From a virus, in IMG/VR virus record IMGVR_UViG_3300047666_000754, positions 1-27,317 of that record: 27,317 bases of DNA; one strand, given 5' to 3'. A program made the position numbers and the translations under genes. Numbering within the stretch: position 1 is the first letter of the stretch; each line of letters opens with the position of its first letter. The notes under the pieces are model-generated. The model made no database searches and was not told where the DNA came from. It saw nothing but the letters and a program-made list of their open reading frames with translations. Of this stretch, positions 8,364 to 16,197 are shown one piece after another.

Positions 8364-10486
8364 GCCATGTCCTGACCAGCAAGAAACACGTTAAAAGACG
8401 CGCCAGCGTCAACAGTCTCTAACACATAGACGTTTGTTTTACCATTTGCGGGGGCATCGGGAATTACTTCTTTGGCGTACCTGAAAGTTGCACCTGAAAG
8501 TGTTACAGTAATCGCTGCTGAAGGAGTTACCTTAAACGTCAAAGCGTAAGCTATGCCAGACGCAGGTGCGTTGCTGAAGGTGTAGGTTGCATTTGAAGAA
8601 GGAGCATCAGAAAACACGTTGCCAGTGGAAAGGTCTAAGTCACTTGATGTAATGGTTCCAACGGTTTCTTGGTAAATTTTAGCGTTAACAAAACCAGTTG
8701 CCGTGACATCAGCAAGAGTTGGGCTGTCGTTAGGCTGCACCGCTGTATCAGCCGTAGAACCCTGTGCTGCCGTTGCATAATCCGACCCATCAAACGCCTT
8801 AACCGCTGCAAGGTTTGTCACCTCGCTATCCATAAGAGCGCCCGCTGCCGTGACGTTATCGGTGTCAGTAACATCGGCAAGGGCTTCAATGGCGTCTAAC
8901 TTTGTGTTATCACCTGAAGTAAAATTAACTTCAGTTAGTCCACCATCCCCTACTGAATAGGTTGTGTTGGTGTCAGTTGCATCTATCGTGCCACCCGCCG
9001 AAATAGTAATGTTCGTTCCAGCGGTAAGGGCTGAAACTACGTTATCGGTGTCAGTAACATCTGCAAGAGCTTCAATGGCGTCTAGCTTAGATTCATCAGT
9101 AGTAAGAAAGCTGGCTGTTGTGTTGGCAAGGACCGCTGTGTAGGCTTGTACGTCAACGCCCGGCTCTAGGTCAAGGCTAACTTGCGCAGCGCCCACATCC
9201 AGCAGGTCCGAAAGGTTGTTACCTCTGAGCAAGCAACCAGCCAAACCGCTTGAGCTTCCACCTTGCACGCCAATGGTGTACTCCCTAAACTCCGTTAAGG
9301 TCGTGCCGCCCGTGTTCGTTGCGGTTTCGCCAATGATCCACCAGCCGAAGAATGTAGCGTTTCTCAGGCGTTCGTTTAGGACGTAATCCTCTATCAACAA
9401 ACCCGCGCGGGCCAATACGATGTTGGCATAGTTGCCTTGGCCGTATTGAATGGCAAACTGTCCGTTGCTAAATCTGTAGAGCCTATGAGCAACAAAGGTA
9501 CCGGAACCCAAGGCCGTGATGCTACCCGCGTTGTCCCAGAACCTGACGAGGTCAGTCTGGTTTTCTGCCGCAATAGCGGATCGTTCTAGTAAGTCGTAAG
9601 TAGCGTTGGCTACTGCGTCGAGGCTTATTAGGTTCGGATTGTGAATGTCGCCCGTGCCGCCAAACTCTGTAATAGTACCTGCGCCCACGTCAAAGCCCAA
9701 GTCTCCGGCCCTGCCCGTGACGATTTGACCGCCCTTAAAGGGTACGCCCTGTGCAACCAAGGCTTGGTAAATGTCCCGAATGCTGTTTGCGTAATGACCG
9801 ATTGGGTTGTTAAAATATTCAAATCCAAGAATGGTTTCCGCGACCGTGTCAATTGAAATACGCATGGTAAACATCTTGCGCAATTTGTCTTGCCGCGTAG
9901 GGATGCTGGTTTGCTGTTGTAGGTTGCCCGCGTTATCAATGTAGACGTAAGTTGATGGTGCGGTTAAGGTTGCAACCGTGATGCCTGTTGCGCCTGCGTA
10001 TGCAATCGCAAAATAGCCTTGGTCGCTGTAGATTTCACCGTTGACTGCGGGCTGGGCAAAGGTCGTGCCACCTACCACTACTGTAGATACATAAGTGCTT
10101 GTGAAGCCTGTCCCACGCGCACGCAACAGGGCGGAGTCAGCACCATCTACAAAGGTTTGTAGGTTTGTAGTATCAACAACATTAAGGTTAGTATTGTCGA
10201 TTGTCATATTGTCAATAGCAAAGTTTGGGGTAGAGCCACTAACTACGCTTTGGTCAAGGGCTTTAACATCTACAATTGATGTCAATTCTGAATCCATCAA
10301 CGCGCCCGCGTCAGTTACATTTCCTGTAGTAGTTAAGTCTGCAATAGCTACAATTTCACTGCTGCTATTTTTTGAGTAAAATTTTTTATCGGTTAAGTTG
10401 ACAGCAATTTCCCCTATAGAGAGGTCACCCACCAAGGGTACTTTATCTGCAACTGAAGATTTCTTTGGTATAATAAGTGTTGCCAT
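8360..10486 (-). CDS. Large tail fibre / virion structural protein
   Basis: A 708-residue protein. The start chosen is the ATG at 10486 (MATLIIPKKSS), because AAAGGAG stands 8 bp upstream; an in-frame start 42 bp earlier lacks such a site and overlaps the previous gene. Residues 1-45 (VPLVGDLSIGEIAVNLTDKK) match a common N-terminal motif of marine phage fibres. Coiled or beta-helical linkers follow, with LDAIEALADVTDTDNV twice. Residues of about 107-445 form a distinct, more G+C-rich block (e.g. DLVRFWDNAGSITALGSG, ATFFGWWIIGE). The C-terminus (TFSNAPASGIAYALTFKV) is a common phage fibre end domain. Role: part of the adsorption apparatus. Confidence 0.6.
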   Translation of the reverse strand: MATLIIPKKSSVADKVPLVGDLSIGEIAVNLTDKKFYSKNSSSEIVAIADLTTTGNVTDAGALMDSELTSIVDVKALDQSVVSGSTPNFAIDNMTIDNTNLNVVDTTNLQTFVDGADSALLRARGTGFTSTYVSTVVVGGTTFAQPAVNGEIYSDQGYFAIAYAGATGITVATLTAPSTYVYIDNAGNLQQQTSIPTRQDKLRKMFTMRISIDTVAETILGFEYFNNPIGHYANSIRDIYQALVAQGVPFKGGQIVTGRAGDLGFDVGAGTITEFGGTGDIHNPNLISLDAVANATYDLLERSAIAAENQTDLVRFWDNAGSITALGSGTFVAHRLYRFSNGQFAIQYGQGNYANIVLARAGLLIEDYVLNERLRNATFFGWWIIGETATNTGGTTLTEFREYTIGVQGGSSSGLAGCLLRGNNLSDLLDVGAAQVSLDLEPGVDVQAYTAVLANTTASFLTTDESKLDAIEALADVTDTDNVVSALTAGTNITISAGGTIDATDTNTTYSVGDGGLTEVNFTSGDNTKLDAIEALADVTDTDNVTAAGALMDSEVTNLAAVKAFDGSDYATAAQGSTADTAVQPNDSPTLADVTATGFVNAKIYQETVGTITSSDLDLSTGNVFSDAPSSNATYTFSNAPASGIAYALTFKVTPSAAITVTLSGATFRYAKEVIPDAPANGKTNVYVLETVDAGASFNVFLAGQDMA

Positions 10487-10508
10487 TGGGCAATCTCCTT
10501 TTAATGTT

Positions 10509-11546
10509 TTAGTAAGTTCCACCGTCAATAATTACATCTTGTAATTCGTACCCACCCATGCTCCAAGCGTCTGTTGATTCATCCCAAACAAAAGAGACAT
10601 TAGCAAGAGTACCACGCTCAATTTCAAAACCAGCGTTCTGGCTAGGTGTACCTACCTCATCTGAATTGAGAAGGATAACTGCATCACCAATATTTACTTC
10701 GTTTGAGTTTACAGTAGTAGTTGTACCGTTAATAATCAAATTGCCAGAGATAATAGCATTACCACCAACGTTCAAATTTTCACCAATACCGACACCGCCT
10801 GTTACAACTAAGGCCCCAGAATCATCTGTGACTGATGTGTTAGCATTTGTGATAAGCATAGAGTTTGGGGTAGATGCACCACGAACCATTACTGTAGAAA
10901 GTGTATCTGCCTCTGCTGTCAAGTAAGCTTGAAGATCGCTGATTTGGGATTCAGTAATAGACAAAGCTGTCTGATCAAAGGTGTGAGTAATAGTAGAGGC
11001 GGCTGCTTGGTCAAGGGTAAAGGTGCCACCCCCTGAAAAACCGTTTCCAGAAGTAGCAAGTGTAATAATTGAGTTGTTAGCTGAAGCGGGTTTAGAGCTA
11101 AGATCGTTGTAAGAGCCTGAGGTAGCTACTGTAGCAAAACCTGCTTCGGCAGGTGATTGGTTATTGAACTTTAAAGCACCAGCATCCCAAGCGAGCAAAT
11201 CGTTATCAGCAATAGAAGAAATAGTTACGTCTGAAAGATCTCCCACGCTTATAGTTTTACTTTCCCAGCGGTTAGCTGTAGAGTTGTAACCTAGAAAGTA
11301 ATCTTCACCAAGGAAGTTAATTGAAACATCACTTAGATCATCAATAGCAACTTGAATGTTAGCATTAATATCACCAGCATCATACTCTTCAATAACGTTA
11401 CCAGCACCGTCAGAGATAACAATAAACAGGTGGTTGTTAACACCAACGTAAACGGATGAGACACTATCTCCTTTAGAGCCTTGTCCCCCTGTTCTTGATA
11501 GAGACACTTCATATGTGTTGTTTAAAACTGAAATAGAATAAGTCAT
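10509..11546 (-). CDS. Tail fibre / virion structural protein
   Basis: A 345-residue protein. It has a Gly-rich start (SRTGGQGSKGDSVSSVYV), GDLSDV(T/S)I repeats (typical of marine phage fibres), and a C-terminal segment GVGIGENLNVGGNAIISGNL followed by NEVNIGDAVILLNSDEVGTP. The latter resembles beta-helix/trimer modules seen in structural proteins of cyanophages and other marine phages. It is the second gene of the cassette after terL and is spaced 23 bp from the 708-aa fibre. No enzymatic motif is seen. Confidence 0.55.
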   Translation of the reverse strand: MTYSISVLNNTYEVSLSRTGGQGSKGDSVSSVYVGVNNHLFIVISDGAGNVIEEYDAGDINANIQVAIDDLSDVSINFLGEDYFLGYNSTANRWESKTISVGDLSDVTISSIADNDLLAWDAGALKFNNQSPAEAGFATVATSGSYNDLSSKPASANNSIITLATSGNGFSGGGTFTLDQAAASTITHTFDQTALSITESQISDLQAYLTAEADTLSTVMVRGASTPNSMLITNANTSVTDDSGALVVTGGVGIGENLNVGGNAIISGNLIINGTTTTVNSNEVNIGDAVILLNSDEVGTPSQNAGFEIERGTLANVSFVWDESTDAWSMGGYELQDVIIDGGTY

Positions 11547-11548
11547 AG

Positions 11549-11998
11549 TTATACCTCCTCAGAAGGTGAGTAAAGCACTTCTACAAGACCGCGAAAGGGT
11601 TTCCATACTAGTTGGGAATCCCCCGCACCAGTATCACGTACCTCAACACCGATCCAACCATAAGTAGGCTTTTCTGGTGCAGGTTGAGTTGTCCAGTTGT
11701 CAATAAGAGTCTCTGGTACTACAATCTTAAATGAGTTGTCTGTTAAAACAGAGTCAATAATAGGTAGAGTAGTTACTTGACCACCAACCTTGGTTAGCAA
11801 AGGATAACCTTCTTCATCTAAGCTTTGTGTCATGTCGGCTTCAACTACTTTAGCTGTGATAGTATAGCCTGTAAGATTAGTTAGCCAGTTAAGTGTCAAG
11901 TCCATTTGGATTTGTTCGCCCTCAACAATAGACAAAAGTACTGCCCCGTTGTCTTTGATAAGGTCCTTACCCCGTGTATTAATTCTGGAACGTGCCAT
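11549..11998 (-). CDS. Putative virion protein with BppU-like N-terminal beta domain
   Basis: A 149-residue protein between terL and the fibre genes. Residues of about 25-60 (EGEQIQMDLTLNWLTNLTGYTITAKV) follow the pattern of the 'baseplate upper protein' N-terminal beta domain, which attaches fibres to the virion. The end (VWKPFRGLVEVLYSP) is also like the close of such domains. The resemblance is by eye and weak. The two-bp gap to the 345-aa fibre gene supports co-translation and a structural role. Confidence 0.35.
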   Translation of the reverse strand: MARSRINTRGKDLIKDNGAVLLSIVEGEQIQMDLTLNWLTNLTGYTITAKVVEADMTQSLDEEGYPLLTKVGGQVTTLPIIDSVLTDNSFKIVVPETLIDNWTTQPAPEKPTYGWIGVEVRDTGAGDSQLVWKPFRGLVEVLYSPSEEV

Positions 11999-12054
11999 GT
12001 TAATATTTCCTTTATTCTTGTCGATCCTCAGATGGACTATTTTAAGTTATTTTA

Positions 12055-13392
12055 TTAGAAGGTAGAGCCTTTAGCGGTTACCTTAGTCCCAGCACGAATT
12101 GGGTAGAGATATTCTACAGCGTACCGTAGACCATCAGACCAGTGCTCAACTCCTTCTTTCTTATCGATAGAGGCGATGTCTGGGTTACTCTCTGTCCAAG
12201 ATGTTCTTTCAACAGAACGAATGGTATTAACACAACGAGGGTGGATTAACATATCAATCTCACCAAGTGCGTTCTTAAACTTCTTATTGACAGCAGCTAC
12301 CGAATCAATAATAGGTGGTGCCTTACTATGTGCTCGTGTCTGTATCTTGTATGCTGGACTCTCAAGGATTTTGAAGTCGGTGATACCCACGGCAGCTGAT
12401 GTCTTCCTTGCTCGACCACTTGGGTCAGGGTAGGAGATAATCTTGTGGTTCTTATATTTTGTTCTTAGCGCCTTAGCCAAGGCATACGTATCGGGGTGAC
12501 CTTGCATTTCATCAAGGATCTGAATTTGATTACCTCGAATAGCAAAGATGATACTAGCCATGATACCGACGTTAAAGTCAATAGCTACGTGTACATCCTC
12601 ATCACCATCAAAGTCTTGAAGGGTTGGATCAATGTGTTCTTTACGGTTAAAGGTATAGAATACGCTGTTACCAGAGTCTTCAAAGGAAGCCTTATATTCT
12701 CGTGCAAATTTGAGCGGGTCTAGTGTAGACTTAATACGGTCAATTTCTTCTGTGTCTAGGTAAGGTGAATCGTGATAAGTATAGGTGTAACTATTCCAAT
12801 CATCATCGACCTCTTTACGGTTATACATTTCATAGAAGTAGTCATAGCCTTTAGGTGTGCTAATAATCAGTGCTCGACCGGGGTTAGCCCCATAACGTGC
12901 AGCATTCTTCCTTGACCAACGTGTTGATACACAGGGCTGAATAATACTCTCCCAAGACTCCTTGAGGTTCATACCAGCGCCCTTCCAAGATGTTACCTCA
13001 TCGGCTACAACAAAGTATTGACCAGTACCACGCATACGCTCTGATGCTTCATAGGACCAGATCTTGAGTGTTACATTGTTAGGAAACCAGAAAGTACCAG
13101 CACTTCTTGAGGACTTAATAGCGTGTTCTGCCATACCAAGTTGGTAAGCAATTAGTGGGAAATAGATGTCTACGGCTTGACTATAAGTAGGGGCAATAAC
13201 AGCCACGTTCTTGTTAGGTACATCAGGGGGTAAGGCTATCAGTTCATTAACAGCAATTGCAGCAGCAGTACCAGCCACATAAGACTTACCAAAGCCACGA
13301 GAAGCGTTCGCTACAAGATAGCGGCAGGTCTTAGCTACAAATAGGTCGTTAATGATATCTGACTGGCCTTCGTGCAATACAATATCTGTCAT
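12055..13392 (-). CDS. terL: Terminase large subunit
   Basis: A 445-residue packaging motor ATPase/nuclease. Walker A is NASRGFGKS (Lys36) and Walker B is YFVVADE (Asp131, Glu132). A likely coupling motif, LIISTPKGYDYFY, follows. The RNase H-fold nuclease carries VAIDFNVG, ISYPDPSG and the late acidic motif HWSDGLRYAVEYL. It translocates DNA into the prohead and cuts it at the start and end of packaging. Length is normal for the family. A 61-aa gene, a membrane protein gene and a terS-like gene lie upstream; fibre genes follow directly, with no portal nearby. Confidence 0.95.
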   Translation of the reverse strand: MTDIVLHEGQSDIINDLFVAKTCRYLVANASRGFGKSYVAGTAAAIAVNELIALPPDVPNKNVAVIAPTYSQAVDIYFPLIAYQLGMAEHAIKSSRSAGTFWFPNNVTLKIWSYEASERMRGTGQYFVVADEVTSWKGAGMNLKESWESIIQPCVSTRWSRKNAARYGANPGRALIISTPKGYDYFYEMYNRKEVDDDWNSYTYTYHDSPYLDTEEIDRIKSTLDPLKFAREYKASFEDSGNSVFYTFNRKEHIDPTLQDFDGDEDVHVAIDFNVGIMASIIFAIRGNQIQILDEMQGHPDTYALAKALRTKYKNHKIISYPDPSGRARKTSAAVGITDFKILESPAYKIQTRAHSKAPPIIDSVAAVNKKFKNALGEIDMLIHPRCVNTIRSVERTSWTESNPDIASIDKKEGVEHWSDGLRYAVEYLYPIRAGTKVTAKGSTF

Positions 13393-13398
13393 AATTCT

Positions 13399-13584
13399 TT
13401 AATCTTTCTTACTGGGCCTCAATATAAAGCCAATCTGTTGTTTCTCTTCCTCATAGGCGAGGGGTTGACCATCTGGACCTAACACTGAACTAAGCCAAAC
13501 TTCAGGGTCTTCAACAAACATAGTCTCGGCATGTCGATGCACGTCCTGTGACCACATGTCTTCTTCTGGTTCTGTTATAAGCAT
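13399..13584 (-). CDS. Small acidic protein of unknown function
   Basis: A 61-residue acidic protein (MLITEPEEDMWSQDVHRHAE) ending six bp before the terL start codon. No motif or membrane segment is recognisable. Its tight placement just upstream of terL suggests co-translation with the terminase and perhaps a packaging role; that is only positional. ATG at 13584. Confidence 0.55.
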   Translation of the reverse strand: MLITEPEEDMWSQDVHRHAETMFVEDPEVWLSSVLGPDGQPLAYEEEKQQIGFILRPSKKD

Positions 13585-13595
13585 TACTATACTTT

Positions 13596-14195
13596 CTAAA
13601 TTACTTTGAAGGTTTGGCTCATGGGTGACACAATACGTTCATACACACCACACTCAACAGGAATAATCTCTGGGAAGTAGCTATAGGTTCCTGTAGGTAA
13701 ATTTTCTGGAATAGTAATTTGCCAAGTAAAAGCACTAAAGTCATTTGATACAGGAGCATTGACAGAGGAGATTACATAGAATTGTGGCAGGGCAAGGGTG
13801 TTAGATGAGTGGTTAAAAAACCTTACATTAGTATCCATTTCACAACCAACATTACGGCGAATAACAGCAGTGAGTCTAATAGTGTCACCTCTTTTAACAG
13901 TAGGGTTGGCTACAATAACAGTACCTTTGTACTCAATAATCTGAGGAGCAAACCTGTCAATTTGTACTCGTAAGGCCCCAACCTCTGTAGCTAGGCTGTT
14001 AATATCACTAGGTACGTTTACCCAGTTAGGTGCTACAGTGTTTACAGTAAAAATAAACAACATGCCAGCAAGAGATAACACTGTGACTGTCTTAATAAAA
14101 AGATCCATCCAGTCCCGTATGCTTTTTATGTTGAAGCGTCTACTGTCTTTCATTTGAGCAATTATCTTATACTCGTCTTCTGGTGTCATGGTCAT
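13596..14195 (-). CDS. Single-pass membrane protein with extracytoplasmic beta domain
   Basis: A 199-residue protein. A charged N-terminus (about 31 residues, RRFNIKSIRDWMD) is followed by one transmembrane helix at about residues 32-55. Beyond it is a C-terminal domain of about 140 residues that is Cys-poor and beta-rich (e.g. VKRGDTIRLTAVIRRNVGCE, FTWQITIPENLPTGTYSYFP), Ig-like in pattern. Topology N-in/C-out is predicted from the positive N-terminus. The position between terS and terL is odd for a membrane protein. A lysis role (spanin- or holin-associated) or superinfection exclusion is possible, but nothing in the sequence settles it. Confidence 0.6.
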   Translation of the reverse strand: MTMTPEDEYKIIAQMKDSRRFNIKSIRDWMDLFIKTVTVLSLAGMLFIFTVNTVAPNWVNVPSDINSLATEVGALRVQIDRFAPQIIEYKGTVIVANPTVKRGDTIRLTAVIRRNVGCEMDTNVRFFNHSSNTLALPQFYVISSVNAPVSNDFSAFTWQITIPENLPTGTYSYFPEIIPVECGVYERIVSPMSQTFKVI

Positions 14196-14234
14196 ATGGT
14201 TTCCCCACTTTATTATTGTTTTGTCATACTCTTT

Positions 14235-14705
14235 TTAGGAGGGACGGGTGGTTAGTGTAATAGAGATAGGACTCTTAGTAGAGTTTTCTACTTCAGTCTT
14301 TTCAGGGATTCTCTTGTAACCATACTGCATAAGGTTGTTAATAAGGGTTGCCTTAGTAGCAATCAACTGGGCATAAGCACCAGAGCCTACTCTAACAAGG
14401 TTATTGTCTAGTACTCGGCAGATCTCTTCGTATTCATAGACCATACGTTCAATAGGGTCAAAGTTAAGCTCTTGTAGTTTATTAACTGACTCGTGGGAGT
14501 GGATGTTTTTAGATCCTTTGGGACGGCCTGAGCCAGTACGCTTACCACCACGAATACCGTCACCCTCACGCTTCTTATTACGGACACTCTCAGGGAGTTT
14601 GAAAGAGCCTTTAGGACGACCTCGACCACGCTTCTTGGTAGGGACATCTACTTCTTCCTTGGTTTCTTCTTGGGATAAATTTTCTTCATTTTTCTTACCT
14701 TCCAT
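14235..14705 (-). CDS. terS: Putative terminase small subunit with two AT-hook motifs
   Basis: A 156-residue basic protein. Two AT-hook-like motifs, RGRGRPKGS and GSGRPKGS, lie in the first half (about residues 27-64) within a Lys/Arg-rich low-complexity tract. 'GGKRTGSGRPKGS' is a frequent start of phage small terminases. The second half (LNFDPIERMVYEYEE, then ATLINNLMQYGYKRIPE) looks like the helical oligomer segment of that family. TerS binds the packaging site and controls TerL. The gene is first in the late block and lies next to the structured non-coding element. RBS AAGGAAGG precedes the ATG. Confidence 0.65.
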   Translation of the reverse strand: MEGKKNEENLSQEETKEEVDVPTKKRGRGRPKGSFKLPESVRNKKREGDGIRGGKRTGSGRPKGSKNIHSHESVNKLQELNFDPIERMVYEYEEICRVLDNNLVRVGSGAYAQLIATKATLINNLMQYGYKRIPEKTEVENSTKSPISITLTTRPS

Positions 14706-14782
14706 AATAAGACCTTCCTTACATCTTTTTCATTAGAAATTTTTTACTAAATGTTAACATAAGAATACCAGTACAACAACCT

Positions 14783-14811
14783 ATTTTAAAGAAATCAATC
14801 AAGAATCTTAA
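14783..14811 (-). promoter_or_regulatory. Possible sigma-70 promoter for the late block
   Basis: On the minus strand, TTAAGA (complement of 14806-14811) is followed after 17 bp by TAAAAT (complement of 14783-14788), close to -35/-10 consensus. It lies about 80 bp before the terS-like gene. In AT-rich DNA such matches arise by chance, so this is tentative. Confidence 0.25.
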
Positions 14812-14918
14812 GATTTGTTATAACTAAGGAACCTAAAAAAGTAGTTCCAGTCTGATCTTATTTAACACAGTAATATTGATAAAATTATTTTAATAATAAC
14901 TATCACACAATACTCACA

Positions 14919-15128
14919 CCTGAGGCCCTAAACAAGTGAATACTAAGCAAACACTTGGGTGGTGCTACCCCCGTCCTTAGGGATAGATACTATTACAATA
15001 ATAATAGAGCCTTTAGACAGCTAACTTTACAAGGACATTATCGGGGGTAGACATACAGTTCCCCTTTCAAATGTCAGTAGGGGAGTGCATAACAGTGTTT
15101 GCTTAGTAATCACTTGCAGAGGCTCAGG
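14919..15128. other. Nested inverted-repeat element (possible packaging site, origin or structured RNA)
   Basis: Outer arms CCTGAGGCC/GGCTCAGG (14919-14927, 15121-15128, one bulge) enclose a 23-nt inverted repeat with one mismatch (14933-14955 and 15094-15116, core TACTAAGCAAACACT). Inside are CTACCCCCG/CGGGGGTAG (14965-14973, 15042-15050), TCCTT/AAGGA, CTATTA/TAATAG (14990-15007) and a separate TCCCCT/AGGGGA hairpin (15060-15084). These stems are mutually compatible and fold as a branched structure. It lies upstream of the terS-like gene, as cos/pac sites often do. Function is unknown. Confidence 0.6.
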
Positions 15129-15250
15129 CAGAGTCATTGCAGTTAGAGAGTCTACAGTTTTGTAAAGCTCTTATCATTAGTCGGCAGTATTTTTGTGTTT
15201 ATTCTTTACCCTTATTTGTATAGAGATTATGAAGTCCCATAAAAAGCAAA

Positions 15251-15321
15251 AAAAAAATTATGGTCACCCAACCAACCCAACCAAAACACCCCAGAGGGCA
15301 TTAAGGAAGGGTTGGTTGGGT
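15251..15321 (-). terminator. Strong hairpin terminator at the early/late boundary
   Basis: ACCCAACCAACCC (15266-15278) and GGGTTGGTTGGGT (15309-15321) are exact 13-bp complements around a 30-nt loop. On the minus strand the hairpin is followed by a run of T (complement of 15250-15258). On the plus strand it is followed by TTTTAATTTA, so it could act both ways. It ends the early transcript just after the 43-aa gene. Confidence 0.75.
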
Positions 15322-15327
15322 TTTAAT

Positions 15328-15459
15328 TTAGTCGCATAGCTTCTCAATAGTCTCTGTTTGAGTAAGTTCTTTTTCCTCCTGTAAGTAGGAGTTAATAATA
15401 AAGGCCGTTGTAAAACTTAATACAAATATAGTTAAGAGGTGATATATCTCAGTTCTCAT
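15328..15459 (-). CDS. Small single-pass membrane protein (43 aa)
   Basis: A 43-residue ORF starting MRTEIYHLLTIF, with RBS TGGAG 7 bp before the ATG. Residues of about 5-26 form one hydrophobic helix and the C-terminus is charged (EEKELTQTETIEKLCD). It is the last gene of the early block, ending right before the terminator. Function unknown. Micro-membrane proteins of this sort are common in phage early regions. Confidence 0.5.
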   Translation of the reverse strand: MRTEIYHLLTIFVLSFTTAFIINSYLQEEKELTQTETIEKLCD

Positions 15460-15491
15460 AGTAGTTCTCCATTATTGTATGATGTTTATTC

Positions 15492-15641
15492 CTAACAGGA
15501 TTGGTCACACCAACGATGTCCACAGGTATCACAAGAGGGGCCATAAGAGCAGTCACAGTTTTCCCCTACAGGATCACCATCACTATCTGTTTCTTCCTCA
15601 CAATCTGAACAGTAAACTTTATTCTTATCTTCTTCCATCAT
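15492..15641 (-). CDS. Cys-rich mini-protein, zinc-ribbon-like (49 aa)
   Basis: A 49-residue protein whose start overlaps the previous stop (ATGA). It carries eight cysteines (YCSDCEEE, ENCDCSYGPSCDTCGHRWC, terminal SC) plus a His, a pattern fitting one or two small zinc-binding knuckles. The middle is acidic. No family recognised. Tight translational coupling supports it as real. A DNA-, RNA- or protein-binding adaptor role would be a guess. Confidence 0.6.
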   Translation of the reverse strand: MMEEDKNKVYCSDCEEETDSDGDPVGENCDCSYGPSCDTCGHRWCDQSC

Positions 15642-15829
15642 AATTCAGCAAACTCGTCTAGAGCCTCCAGTATGCTATCAGAAAGTTTACTGTTTGAGGT
15701 TGCCGCCAACTTACGAATCTTCCTCACAAGAGACTCATAATCATCCAGCACAGAGGAGAGCCTTTTAGACTCATCAGAGAGTGACTGGCAAGACGCTTGT
15801 ATGTTTTGTATGTCCTTGTTAAGCTTCAT
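15638..15829 (-). CDS. Small predicted coiled-coil protein (63 aa)
   Basis: The start chosen is the ATG at 15829 (MKLNKDIQNIQASC), which has GAGG about 10 bp upstream and overlaps the previous gene by 11 bp. An in-frame extension further upstream overlaps that gene more and lacks a site. The sequence is heptad-like (SDESKRLSSVLDDYESLVRK) and acidic at the end. No family recognised. Confidence 0.5.
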   Translation of the reverse strand: MKLNKDIQNIQASCQSLSDESKRLSSVLDDYESLVRKIRKLAATSNSKLSDSILEALDEFAEL

Positions 15830-16196
15830 TAGAAAGAACCTCTTCCCATCTTGAATTACCAAACTCTATTGCATTACGGATTGCCTTAGCACCTTGCTGG
15901 GGTGTAGGATCAGAGTGAACAGCAAGGTTATTGAAACAAAGATCTAAGGCAGTCCCCTCTGTTAAGCTAGAAATAGACATTACAGCAGCCTCTAAAGACA
16001 TGTCAGTCTTATTGATTGAGTTGATCCAACCACCAATACAACAGGCAGAACCACATTCTACTGTAGTCTCATCGGTGGGCGAGCAGAAACCCATGTCAAA
16101 GCCAAGGTCTAAGGTAGGGTCTTTATTATCCATACCATCAAGAATGACAGCAAGTTCTTCAAGGGTCGTGATTGGTTTCATATCAGCAATAAGCAT
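15819..16196 (-). CDS. Conserved-type hypothetical protein with CGSACCIGGW motif
   Basis: A 125-residue protein with RBS AAAGGA and ATG at 16196. The motif ECGSACCIGGWINSI (about residues 47-61) is shared with hypothetical phage and bacterial proteins of the 'CG(T/S)xxCxxGW' type, which also carry a short helical second half as here (PTPQQGAKAIRNAIEFGNSR). The cysteines may bind metal. Function of the group is not known to me. It lies in the run of small early genes, one bp from its neighbour upstream. Confidence 0.6.
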   Translation of the reverse strand: MLIADMKPITTLEELAVILDGMDNKDPTLDLGFDMGFCSPTDETTVECGSACCIGGWINSINKTDMSLEAAVMSISSLTEGTALDLCFNNLAVHSDPTPQQGAKAIRNAIEFGNSRWEEVLSNEA

Positions 16197-16197
16197 T

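Larger units (their letters stand above)
14706..15327. other. Non-coding interval between early and late blocks
   Basis: About 620 bp with no plausible gene on either strand beyond a 13-codon ORF. It holds, from right to left, a hairpin terminator, an unremarkable AT-rich stretch, a nested inverted-repeat element and an AT-rich leader with a possible promoter before the terS-like gene. It is the only long gap in the window. Confidence 0.8.

Noticed and set aside
8360-10528. Longer version of the 708-aa fibre starting 42 bp earlier
   Set aside because: It overlaps the end of the previous gene and has no ribosome site, whereas AAAGGAG lies just before the internal ATG at 10486.
14919-15128. 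tRNA or group I intron in the non-coding gap
   Set aside because: No cloverleaf with T-loop or anticodon can be drawn, the length is too small for a group I intron and no split gene flanks it.
14919-15128. Insertion-sequence remnant suggested by the inverted repeat arms
   Set aside because: No transposase fragment lies between the arms, no target duplication is seen and the inner stems are nested, which is unlike IS ends.
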